Of a DNA stretch of 64,000 nt, positions 26,632 to 34,307 are shown in pieces. The position numbers and the translations under genes were made by a program. Every line of letters begins with the position of its first letter. The stretch's first letter is position 1. The notes below the pieces were generated by a model. That model was not told where the DNA came from, searched no databases, and worked only from the letters and a program-made list of their open reading frames with translations. The stretch comes from Actinopolymorpha pittospori (lineage in GTDB: Bacteria > Actinomycetota > Actinomycetes > Propionibacteriales > Actinopolymorphaceae), in contig NZ_JADBEM010000001.1 of the NCBI RefSeq assembly GCF_014873875.1, positions 5,642,001-5,706,000 of the forward strand. Direction: 5' to 3'.

Positions 26632-27894
26632 GTGGCGACGCCCGAAGCAGTCCAAGATGCGGATCAGACCGTACGGAGGCCTCGCGGCCTTCGGGCACTG
26701 GTTACGGCGACCTACGTGTCCTCCCTCGGCGACGGTGCCCTTGCGGCTGCCGCACCCCTGGCGGCCGCGGCCATTACCCGTGATCCAGCAGCGGTCGCGC
26801 TGGTGTCGGCGGCGGAATACCTCCCCTGGCTGGTGGTGACGCCGTTCGCGGGTGCTCTGGTAGACCGATGGCGCCTGCGGACGGTCCTGGTCGTTGCCGA
26901 CGTCCTCCGCGCTGGAGGGCTGGCACTGCTCGCGATCCTCATCATCGCGGGCGCCGCCTCGATTCCGGTGCTCGCGGCGACCGCGTGCGCGATCGTGGTG
27001 GGTCAGATCTTCGGAGACACGGCAGCGCAGACGATCGTGGTTGACCTCGCCGGCCGCGACAGTGGGGCGCTCAACAAGGCCAACGGGCACATCTCATCGG
27101 CGACCACGGCCGGGAAGTCGCTAGTCGGTCCACCGATTGGAAGTGGGCTGTACGCCGCGGTTCCGTGGCTTCCGTTCGTGCTCGACGCCGTGTCGTTCGC
27201 GGTCAGTGCCGGGTTGGTCGCGAGTCTGCCGAAGCGGCGAGGGCCTACTTCGCGTGCTGGCCGGCCGCGCCTGTTGGCCTCGATCGGTGAAGGAGCTAGG
27301 TTCCTCGTCCAGCACGCCCAACTACGTGTGCTGTGTCTACTGGTAGCAAGTGCCAACCTGGCGAGCTTCATGGCGATGTCGACGTTCGTGCTCTTCGCCA
27401 CCGAGCGGCTGGGTGTCACGACAGCCGGGTACGGCGTGCTGCTGGCAGCCTCCGCCGTAGGCGGCGTTGCCGGGGGCTTCGCGAGCGGGCGCATCGCCCA
27501 GTGGCTCGGTGCCCGCCCGACGATCATCGCCGGGCTCGCACTTCAGGTGGTCGTCTGGCCTGCCATCGGCTGGACCAGCTCGCCGTATATCGCTGGGGCG
27601 CTCCTTGCCGTCGTCGGGCTCTGTGCTGCGGTGACGACCGTCGTGTGCGTCACCGCGCGGCAGCAGCTCACCCCGGCAGCGATGCTCGGTCGGGTGATCT
27701 CGGCGTTCCGAACTGTCAGCGCTGGGACCGCGCCGTTGGGCGCGCTTCTCGGCGGTGGGCTGGCTGCTGTGGTGGACCTCAGGGCCCCGTTCTACGTTGC
27801 GGGCGTTGTCCTAATGGCCGCAGTTCTAGTCTCCTTACCCAGCCTTCGTAGTGTTCAAGCCGACCCTATCTCGACGGAAGGAGTGGGCCAGTAG
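26632..27894 (+). CDS. MFS exporter
   Basis: 420 residues from the GTG at 26632, with GGGGAGGG upstream. About 12 hydrophobic segments are visible (LVTATYVSSLGDGALAAAAP; YLPWLVVTPFAGALVDRWRL; YGVLLAASAVGGVAGGFASG). The GDGAL and D-R-W-R cytoplasmic loops are typical of DHA3/enterobactin-exporter-like MFS proteins. It may export a small molecule or drug. It ends 2 bp before the stop of the convergent kinase-PurZ gene, leaving no room for a separate terminator. Confidence 0.88.
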   Translation: MATPEAVQDADQTVRRPRGLRALVTATYVSSLGDGALAAAAPLAAAAITRDPAAVALVSAAEYLPWLVVTPFAGALVDRWRLRTVLVVADVLRAGGLALLAILIIAGAASIPVLAATACAIVVGQIFGDTAAQTIVVDLAGRDSGALNKANGHISSATTAGKSLVGPPIGSGLYAAVPWLPFVLDAVSFAVSAGLVASLPKRRGPTSRAGRPRLLASIGEGARFLVQHAQLRVLCLLVASANLASFMAMSTFVLFATERLGVTTAGYGVLLAASAVGGVAGGFASGRIAQWLGARPTIIAGLALQVVVWPAIGWTSSPYIAGALLAVVGLCAAVTTVVCVTARQQLTPAAMLGRVISAFRTVSAGTAPLGALLGGGLAAVVDLRAPFYVAGVVLMAAVLVSLPSLRSVQADPISTEGVGQ

Positions 27895-27896
27895 CC

Positions 27897-29561
27897 TCAT
27901 TCCCACGTGCGCCGGTCGATCACGCTACGTGGGTCAAATCGGGTGCTAATCAGCGTCACGGGCGCGCCAGAAACTTGCTCGATTTCTTCGATGAAGTGAG
28001 TCGTGGCCTGATCCAATTGGTTGTAGCGTCGCGCAGCTCGGTTAGTGACGTTGAGGTAATCCGCGAACGTCAATGCGATGTCAGTCGCCCCATTTAGCTC
28101 CGCAGATCGACGTAGTAACTGCCAGTCGAATTCTCCAACTCGGCGAAGTTTATGCGACCGTGATCCGAGTTCGACTTTCAGTAGCTCATCCACATCCACT
28201 CCCGACCGGTCTGCGATATCGGCCCAGTCGAGTTCTTGCGACATGTAACCAGACGTTGAGTCATCTGGACTCTTGACTCGGATGGGATATGACCGAGTCA
28301 CCATAATGACGCGACGTACGCGCGAGGGTGAGATACCGGCCTCGGCGAGACATCCAGCAGTCGTCGTGTCGCGGCCAGTGACGTAAGGATAGCTGCCATG
28401 GAACAGGCTGAGGCCTGTTCCTTGGGTGCCTTCGAGAAGAACGCGATGTTGCGACCGAAAGGCGGCGTCGAGTACGTCCGCAGCCGATCGGAGCCAGGAT
28501 TGTAGCTCTGCCACGTCGCGCGCAAGTCGTACGGGTGGCTCTCCGCCGTGCCTGCCTAAGATCCGGCGCGCAGTGGCCGCTCCGCCGCCCTTGCCTGTCG
28601 AGCCAATTCCCTTTACAAGCACCTCTTCGGCCGCGATGTCCGCAGCCTCAATAATCATAGCCTGAGGATCGATGAATAGTCGCCCAATGCTTACGCCACA
28701 CTCGGCTATCTCCTTGTGGAGCTGTGTAAGGTCCAGCGTCGCACCAGGTCCAATGAGCAGGGTGGCCCTTGAGTTAGCAAGCGTGCCAGAAGGGAGTAGG
28801 CAATGGGTGTACGCTGGCGTGGTAGGGACTTTATGTCCAGCGTTCGGGCCACCCACGCGCATCAGTACTTGATACTCGTCCGCCAAGTAGTAGGCGATGT
28901 TCCCCTTGCCTTCACTGCCGTACTGGGAGCCGATGATGACGTCGACGAGGCGAACGTCCCGGCGAGATAGGAGCCGGAGTGCGGCGGCGGCACGAATCTC
29001 AACATCTGCGGCTGTGCAACGATCTGTGTCGATTGCTACGTCCGCTTCGGCGTGCAGTTGAGCAACCTCCCGCTCTGTTTTGTTCTGTGCTACGGCAGAA
29101 TAGCTAGGGAGTTCGGCGAATCCACTTCCAGTGCCACGTTGTCGATAGCGCCAATCGAGTACCTTCGCAGGAGCGTGAACGTGGATATGAAAGAAGCGTC
29201 CTGGGTAGGCTGAGCGAAGCGCATCGATTTGCGAGCGGTGTCGGACTGAATCTACGATCACTAATTTTGTCGACCGGTTACTGCTAGCGATCAGTCTGCT
29301 CACGCCTTGAGCAACCCACTGTCCGTTAGTCTCCTTGTCGAGTGCGTCGCCGAAATCTTGCATCGCACGTCGTTCGGCGGGAAGCTGGATTCCTCTGTAA
29401 TCGGCGAGCTCCTGCATAAGCTCATGCGTATGAATGTGCATAGCGCCGTAATGCGCGGCAAGCGCTCGACCCAGTGTTGACTTGCCAGCGCCCACGGGGC
29501 CGCTTAGAGTGACTATACGAGTAGATATCGGAAACCCTTGGGTGCTCGACTCATCGGTCAT
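27897..29561 (-). CDS. P-loop nucleotide kinase fused to PurZ-like adenylosuccinate synthetase
   Basis: 554 residues. Residues 15-200 form a P-loop kinase (Walker A GPVGAGKST at 21-29; LVIVDSVRHRSQIDAL), similar to NMP or dephospho-CoA-type kinases. Residues ~205-554 are a compact PurA fold: GSQYGSEGKG at 211-220, RVGGPNAGHKV (catalytic His 243), GSTGKGGGAATARR, LLEGTQGT and HGSYPYVTGRDTT. PurA has Asp in the G-D-EGKG loop; here it is Ser216, which I recall as the diagnostic change in phage PurZ acting on dGMP. At ~350 residues this domain is shorter than bacterial PurA (about 430). Start supported by CAGGAG seven bases upstream. Predicted: (d)GMP + Asp to N6-succinyl-2-amino-(d)AMP, with the kinase phosphorylating the product. 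Base composition is lower in GC than the neighbours, suggesting acquisition. Confidence 0.82.
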   Translation of the reverse strand: MTDESSTQGFPISTRIVTLSGPVGAGKSTLGRALAAHYGAMHIHTHELMQELADYRGIQLPAERRAMQDFGDALDKETNGQWVAQGVSRLIASSNRSTKLVIVDSVRHRSQIDALRSAYPGRFFHIHVHAPAKVLDWRYRQRGTGSGFAELPSYSAVAQNKTEREVAQLHAEADVAIDTDRCTAADVEIRAAAALRLLSRRDVRLVDVIIGSQYGSEGKGNIAYYLADEYQVLMRVGGPNAGHKVPTTPAYTHCLLPSGTLANSRATLLIGPGATLDLTQLHKEIAECGVSIGRLFIDPQAMIIEAADIAAEEVLVKGIGSTGKGGGAATARRILGRHGGEPPVRLARDVAELQSWLRSAADVLDAAFRSQHRVLLEGTQGTGLSLFHGSYPYVTGRDTTTAGCLAEAGISPSRVRRVIMVTRSYPIRVKSPDDSTSGYMSQELDWADIADRSGVDVDELLKVELGSRSHKLRRVGEFDWQLLRRSAELNGATDIALTFADYLNVTNRAARRYNQLDQATTHFIEEIEQVSGAPVTLISTRFDPRSVIDRRTWE

Positions 29562-30044
29562 CGCGCGGCTCCTGAGAAAGTCCTGATTGAAATTCCGGGG
29601 ACGTGGGGATAACCAGCGGGGCCGTCTGAGAAGCTGGTGCCGATTGAGGCTCTTCCTATGGCGACATGTAACCGCTTGCGCTGGCTACACGACGATGCCG
29701 CTAACGCGAGTAGGTGCGCAGTCGCGCCCCTAGTGCCACTCCGAGAACATGCCTCAGAGGGTCGGCCCCCGACTCCTCTTATAAGCACCGCCCCCCTCTG
29801 TCGTTCCCGGTGGCGCCAGCGGTGGAAGATAGCAGTTATGGGTTCGCCCGTGAGTACAACTGGCCAGCTTCGGCGGACATACACTGCACATTACTCGCCT
29901 CGCCAAGAGGCGACGGGAACGTTTTCGCGCAGGGACCGAAATCGGACTCTACCCATCCCCGGCCTTTACGCCGGCTGGGCCGTGTGCTCCATCCCGACTC
30001 GGAATCGGAGGTAGACGAGGAGGCGTCAGGCTCCTGCGGCGGGT
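29562..30044. other. 483-bp spacer inside the nucleotide cassette
   Basis: No gene is supported on either strand. Two short hairpins are visible (around CCTCGCCAAGAGGCG and CCGGCCTTTACGCCGG, 29.90-29.98 kb), which may end the MazG transcript. The promoter of the kinase-PurZ gene should lie here. Confidence 0.4.
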
Positions 30045-30431
30045 TCAGAACGGCAGCGAAGGCTGGTCGGCGAGCACACTCTTGATGTCGGGTGGGCAGT
30101 AGCCGGAGGACTTCAGGACTTTGCCGTCCTGACGCAAAATGGGGTTGCCGTCTGCGCCCAACTTGCTCATATTGGAGCTGTGGACCTCTCGCAGAGCGGC
30201 ATCCAGATCTATCCCGTAGGTGAGCGCTGCACCATAGGCGACGTAGACGATGTCAGCAAGAGCGTCCGCGATGGCTACCAGGTCTTTGGCCTCGGTGGCG
30301 TCGACGAACTCGCCAACCTCTTCGCACAGCAGCTGCGCTCGCAGACTGGCCTGCTCGACGGGGATGTCGACTGTCGGGCGCCCCCTCCGGGGGAGGTTGA
30401 ACGCGTCGTGGAACCTTCCCACTGCGAGCAT
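30045..30431 (-). CDS. MazG/PRA-PH-type nucleotide pyrophosphohydrolase
   Basis: 128 residues from the ATG at 30431; the frame is open to 30677, but the extra N-terminus is unstructured and overlaps the divergent promoter. All-alpha NTP-PPase core: AVGRFHDAFNLPRRG, LCEEVGEFVDATEAKDL, IADALADIVYVAYGAALTYG and a tail with HSSNMSKLGADGNPI and GKVLKSSGYCPPDI. The paired acidic motifs bind Mg for hydrolysis of (d)NTP to (d)NMP and PPi. Phage Z clusters carry a protein of this fold (MazZ) that makes dGMP from dGTP for PurZ. The same neighbourhood here suggests the same job, but the substrate must be tested. Confidence 0.8.
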   Translation of the reverse strand: MLAVGRFHDAFNLPRRGRPTVDIPVEQASLRAQLLCEEVGEFVDATEAKDLVAIADALADIVYVAYGAALTYGIDLDAALREVHSSNMSKLGADGNPILRQDGKVLKSSGYCPPDIKSVLADQPSLPF

Positions 30432-30606
30432 CGCTTCAGAAACGCTATGAGGTGTCCGGGCGGGTGCCTCGGTCTCGGCGGCGCAGCGAGAGCCACTAGG
30501 AGTGGTCGCAAGGGCGTCGGAGTCGAGTGGGAGTTGCCCTAGCCCCGAGCTGACGGGCATAGACAAGGTCCGACCATCGACCGCGACTTGCCCGCTGGAA
30601 GGAGCC

Positions 30607-30684
30607 ATGCTCGAACCTTGCCACATTGATGGCACTTCGAGCTCCCGCCACGCCAGTACTTTCGGCGAGTCGGTCAAGGTCTAG
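30607..30684 (+). CDS. Possible 25-residue leader peptide ahead of the lyase gene
   Basis: ATG at 30607 is preceded by a strong GGAAGGAGC ribosome site and encodes MLEPCHIDGTSSSRHASTFG plus five residues, ending 20 bp before the lyase start. It could be an upstream regulatory ORF or chance. No homologue recognised. Confidence 0.3.
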   Translation: MLEPCHIDGTSSSRHASTFGESVKV

Positions 30685-30704
30685 GTTCGCGGAGGGACGT
30701 ACTG

Positions 30705-32009
30705 GTGATCACGCGGTACACGTCACCTGAGATGGCTAGCATCTTTTCCGATGAGAATCGGCTCAGACTGTGGTGGCTTGTTGAGTTGGCGGTCATCGAT
30801 GCGTATGCGGTCGAAGGTATCGTCCCAAGCGAGGCTGCGGCTGCGGTTCGGGCGGCACTCCTTCCTTCCGTGGAGGACGTTCTTGCTCGTGAGCAGATCT
30901 TGCAGCATGATCTGGTCGCCTTCCTATCGGCCTGGACAAGACCGATGCCGCCAGAGATGTCGAGGTGGGTGCACCGCGGTCTTACCAGTTCAGATGTCGT
31001 TGATACTGCGCTGGCGCTGCAGTTGACCGAGGCGAGCGATCTCATAGAGGCACGGACAGATCGGCTGGTGGAAGTGCTTCGCGCGCACGCGCTTGAGCAC
31101 CGGGAGACCGTGCGTGCGGGGCGAACGCATGGTCAGGTCGCCACGCTTGACGTGTGGGGTCATCGCGTGGCCGACTTCGCGTTGGCTGCGGTGCGGGCAC
31201 GGAGACGCTTGCGTGCAGCCCGCCACGAAGTGGCAGTCGCAAAGCTTTCCGGGCCGACTGGGTCCTACCTACATGTGCCAGCATCTGTGGAGATCCGGGC
31301 GGCGGGGTCACTCGGCCTCCGCGCAGTGGACGTCGCGACCCAGGTTGTTCTGCGCGATCGGCTCGCGAACTGGATGTGTGCCCTAGCGCTGCTCGCGTCG
31401 GTCTGCGAGGCGGTCGCCCTTGAGGTTCGTCTCGGGCAGCACGGTGGAGTCAGAGAGATAGCTGAGCCTGCTGCGCGTACTCAGGTCGGGTCGTCCTCGA
31501 TGCCGCACAAACGAAACCCCGTCGCGTCCGAGCGGATCTGCGGACTTGCGAGGGTAGTACGCAGCTACGTTGTCCCAGTAATGGAAGGCCTCGCCCTGTG
31601 GCATGAACGGGACCTCAGCCACTCTTCGGTAGAGCGAATCTGCGTGCCAGATGCCGCAGCCCTAACAGAGCAGATAGTGGTAGCAACTGCGCACGTAATT
31701 GACGGCCTACACGTTGACGCGTCCCAAATGGCATCGACGGCCGCCGCTGCGGGAGCACAGGTTGCCTCGCACTCGGCGCTGATCGCACTGACGGACGCAG
31801 GGATGGGCTGGGAGGAGGCGTGGAAGGCTGTGAAACTTGCTTCCGATACAGCCTGCGCCAGTGGCGAGGATCCGAGCGTGGAGGACCTCGTAGCAGCTCT
31901 CCGGGTGGCCGCTGCAGAAGGCACCCTCGCAGCCGACCTATCAGCCCTGACGCCGGATCCCCAAACTGACGGCCTCCGAAGGCTGTTCGCTCGGCTTGAG
32001 GATCTGTGA
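30705..32009 (+). CDS. Adenylosuccinate lyase paralogue (PurB-like)
   Basis: 434 residues from a GTG at 30705 (GGAGGG upstream). It matches Bacillus-type PurB along its length: YTSPEMASIFSDENRLRLWW, HDLVAFLSAW, HRGLTSSDVVDTAL, GRTHG (catalytic His 142), the superfamily signature GSSSMPHKRNP at 262-272, and LALWHERDLSHSSVER. PurB cleaves succinyl-AMP or SAICAR to fumarate and the amine. Divergent from the MazG gene and separated from the PurZ-like gene only by it, it is the obvious next step, releasing 2-amino-(d)AMP from the succinyl intermediate. Known phage Z pathways borrow the host PurB; a dedicated copy is notable. Confidence 0.88.
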   Translation: MITRYTSPEMASIFSDENRLRLWWLVELAVIDAYAVEGIVPSEAAAAVRAALLPSVEDVLAREQILQHDLVAFLSAWTRPMPPEMSRWVHRGLTSSDVVDTALALQLTEASDLIEARTDRLVEVLRAHALEHRETVRAGRTHGQVATLDVWGHRVADFALAAVRARRRLRAARHEVAVAKLSGPTGSYLHVPASVEIRAAGSLGLRAVDVATQVVLRDRLANWMCALALLASVCEAVALEVRLGQHGGVREIAEPAARTQVGSSSMPHKRNPVASERICGLARVVRSYVVPVMEGLALWHERDLSHSSVERICVPDAAALTEQIVVATAHVIDGLHVDASQMASTAAAAGAQVASHSALIALTDAGMGWEEAWKAVKLASDTACASGEDPSVEDLVAALRVAAAEGTLAADLSALTPDPQTDGLRRLFARLEDL

Positions 32010-32072
32010 TCGGAAACTATTCATATCCAACATGCGCTGCCTCGGCTCGTTCGAAGGCCTACGCTACGTCTC

Positions 32073-32747
32073 GTGGACATCGAGGAACTTGTCGCCAAAT
32101 ACCCTATTCTGTTTCACATGGCGGAAGACGATACCTGGCCCTCGATCGCGCGCCATGGGTTGCTCAGCACCAATGCAATCGTGGAGCTTTACCGCCTCGA
32201 CCATGAGCAGGCTGATGCAATCGTTGGACAGGTAAGGCGTCGCAGCGTTACCCTGAGTGATCCAAAGCTTGGTTCGATGACGATCCGTGATCAGTTACCG
32301 CTGAAGTTTCTAGACGGCTGCCTGACGGCGTCGACGACACCGCGTCAGTTCCTGGACGCTCTTAACGGACGAGTATTTTTTTGGGTGACCGAGGCCCGGC
32401 TATTGCGATTGCTACGGGCTACGCAATACCGGAAGAAGCGCCAGACGATCTTGCGGGTGGACACCGCGCGACTCATGGAACGCCACGAGGGTCGTGTCCA
32501 GCTGGCGCCGTACAACACCGGCAGCATGCACGTACCTACGGCGCCGAAGCGAGGTGCTGATGTCTTCGTGGACGTCGCCTCCTATCCGTATGGCGAGTGG
32601 CGCAGGAGGCGCGGCAAGGCAGGCGACGCCCTCGTCGAGCTGACAGTTCCCCACTCCGTCCCCGACATCGTGGATTGCTTACTCTCGGTCGAGTCATGGT
32701 CGGGTGGCGTGTGCGACAGGAGGATTTGGGGCGACGCGGCACGGTGA
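32073..32747 (+). CDS. DUF7002-type protein, possible ADP-ribosyltransferase-like fold
   Basis: 224 residues from a GTG 63 bp after the lyase stop, same strand. The N-terminus (ILFHMAEDDTWPSIARHGLL plus ST) resembles the H..E...SI..HGLLS opening of DUF7002 and of DarT/RNA-2'-phosphotransferase-like proteins that bind NAD or nucleotides. A later RVFFWVTEARLLRLLRATQY segment is typical of DUF7002. No membrane segment. Its place at the end of the nucleotide cassette makes it the candidate effector or nucleotide-using enzyme. The family name is from recall and the fold suggestion is inference. Confidence 0.6.
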   Translation: MDIEELVAKYPILFHMAEDDTWPSIARHGLLSTNAIVELYRLDHEQADAIVGQVRRRSVTLSDPKLGSMTIRDQLPLKFLDGCLTASTTPRQFLDALNGRVFFWVTEARLLRLLRATQYRKKRQTILRVDTARLMERHEGRVQLAPYNTGSMHVPTAPKRGADVFVDVASYPYGEWRRRRGKAGDALVELTVPHSVPDIVDCLLSVESWSGGVCDRRIWGDAAR

Positions 32748-32921
32748 CGTGCCGTGTGAGCGCACGATCCTGGGCATCGCGGGGCTAGGCTCCAGGGACG
32801 GCCGTCGGACGGACCAGCTCGCGATACGTCGCTGGTGCCGTACTCCTGGTGGCGGTCCTGATCTCCCTCGGAGGCATCCGTGGCGTGGATCCTGTCCAGG
32901 TGTGACCGCTTAACCGACTGG

Positions 32922-32960
32922 ACGGCGTGCCCCAACCCGTCAGAGGTCGGAGCACGCCGT
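32922..32960. terminator. Candidate bidirectional terminator
   Basis: ACGGCGTGC (32922-32930) pairs exactly with GCACGCCGT (32952-32960) across a 21-base loop. It is located between the convergent DUF7002 gene and the lipoprotein gene. Confidence 0.45.
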
Positions 32961-33003
32961 CGTGGGGTTCACGACTAAGCCCGCGAGGTGTGCGGGGAGA
33001 AGT

Positions 33004-33816
33004 TCACTCCGGCGTTATGCTCCACAGACCGTCGCCTGTGACCTGGATGATGGACGGTTCGGGTAGCTGGACCTCACCCTTGAAGTTGCTGGTTTCGTTC
33101 ACGAGCATGTCGAGGCCGCCCTTCGCGTAGGCCTGGACGGCAAAGTCGCCTTCGCCGATGTGTTCAACCTTGGCGGCGGCTTCCGCGCCGATGTAGACCA
33201 GAACGTCGTCGCCCCGACCATGGACCGTCTCACGGTTATCAAGGCTGCTAATCGACTCCAGCGGCAGGGCTTTAACTGCCCATGTCCCGTCTGTCGTGAT
33301 CTTCAGGCGCGTTGTGTCGTCGTCGCCGAAGTCGAGGAGGACGCGGCCTGAGTAGGGTCCGGTGGTGTAGATCAAGGCCTCCTGGCTCTCCACAATCTCG
33401 ACCTTGAAGTCTCCTGATCCTTCATGCGTGATGTCGGCGAACCCAATATCGGATGGCTTGGTGAGGCTGAGGACCTGGTCGCCGCGGCCTGAGTAGAGGC
33501 CCGGCCCGTGCTTGGTCGGCGCCGCCGAGGTATGCGTGGGGGTGGCCACCGGCGATGGAGTGACGACCGGCGATGGGGTAGCAACCGAGGTGACGGTGGC
33601 GTCAGGTGAGGAAGTGGCGACCGATTCTGTGGTCATATCCCCGTCATTGCCTGCGCAACCGGTCGTCAGCGCTGCCAGTCCGAGGGCGACGATCAGAGCT
33701 GTGGAGCCGAGGAAGCCAGTTCTCTTTGGGGACTTCGGCTTCTTCGGTTGCTGTGTAGAGCTCGATGCTTGTGACTGGCCTTGCATGGGCTGGGCAAGCT
33801 GGTACTGCTCGGACAT
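33004..33816 (-). CDS. Membrane-anchored lipoprotein-like secreted protein with beta-repeat domain
   Basis: 270 residues from the ATG at 33816 (GAAGGGGATC upstream). A polar, Gln/Pro-rich leader of ~30 residues precedes a hydrophobic segment ending LAALTTGCAGND (lipobox-like), a Thr/Ser/Pro-rich linker of ~40 residues, and a C-terminal domain of repeated short strands (GSGDFKVEIVESQEALIY, GEGDFAVQAYAKGGLDMLVN, GDGLWSITPE). The repeats suggest a beta-helix or lectin-like extracellular domain. No enzymatic motif. It is co-located with, but not part of, the nucleotide cassette. Confidence 0.65.
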   Translation of the reverse strand: MSEQYQLAQPMQGQSQASSSTQQPKKPKSPKRTGFLGSTALIVALGLAALTTGCAGNDGDMTTESVATSSPDATVTSVATPSPVVTPSPVATPTHTSAAPTKHGPGLYSGRGDQVLSLTKPSDIGFADITHEGSGDFKVEIVESQEALIYTTGPYSGRVLLDFGDDDTTRLKITTDGTWAVKALPLESISSLDNRETVHGRGDDVLVYIGAEAAAKVEHIGEGDFAVQAYAKGGLDMLVNETSNFKGEVQLPEPSIIQVTGDGLWSITPE

Positions 33817-34163
33817 GATCCCCTTCGCGACAACTGAGAGTGGGCCGTGCCTTGGCCGGCCGGCGCCCCTTCGGGCAGAGAGATGAACCGCAAGCGTCCG
33901 GCCCGGTTGCATGTGCGCCCGGGTCCTCGCGTCACAAATGGATCAAGCTGAGGCCAGAGGCGGCAGCGCTGGCCACAGCGAGGGGCTGGGACGACTGCCC
34001 GGCGCGCATTGCTCGGTCGTTCGTGCAGCGGCCCCCTGGATGTGAACCCAAGGGACGGTAGCGCTTGGTAGCGGTGACCCTCCGATCTTGTTTGCATCCC
34101 ACGGATAAACGTGGATAGTCTTCGCGTGTCGTGATCTATCCGCGAGTATCCACGGAGGTCTTG
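33817..34163. other. Divergent promoter region upstream of the element's transfer genes
   Basis: No gene supported. It holds the GGATA/TATCC array (site 3) and a GGTAGCG(C)TTGGTAGCGG direct repeat around 34058-34075. This is probably the main control region of the 34.1-40.1 kb operon. Confidence 0.45.
34103..34151. promoter_or_regulatory. GGATA/TATCC phased repeat, site 3
   Basis: GGATA at 34103 and 34113 (10 bp apart), then TATCC at 34137 and 34147 (10 bp apart) facing them. The layout is the same as site 1 but with a longer centre. The last repeat ends a few bases before GGAGG, the ribosome site of the small gene at 34164, so binding here would block its transcription or translation. Confidence 0.65.
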
Positions 34164-34307
34164 ATGGGCCGGGGGACTCCGAGATCGACACGTCGAGTCG
34201 TCGAGCCGCGTGGTGACGCGAAGAGCGCCGATGCGGCACGTGACGGCGGGCCGGGTGGCATACCGCTGCTCAACCAACCGACTGCCGAGTCAGGAGAGGT
34301 GAGATGA
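34164..34307 (+). CDS. 47-residue hypothetical protein coupled to whiB
   Basis: An ATG preceded by CGGAGGTCTTG gives a basic, polar protein (MGRGTPRSTRRVVEPRGDAK at the start). Its stop overlaps the whiB ATG (ATGA). The good ribosome site and coupling support it. No family recognised. Confidence 0.5.
   Translation: MGRGTPRSTRRVVEPRGDAKSADAARDGGPGGIPLLNQPTAESGEVR

Noticed and set aside
27897-29561. An ordinary PurA duplicate
   Set aside because: The catalytic Asp is Ser, the domain is ~80 residues shorter than bacterial PurA, and it is fused to a kinase next to MazG and lyase genes. It is treated as PurZ-like, although substrate remains unproven.
30705-32009. The housekeeping purB
   Set aside because: It lies inside an integrative element, next to the PurZ-like gene, with lower GC than the backbone. 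A chromosomal purB would be expected elsewhere.
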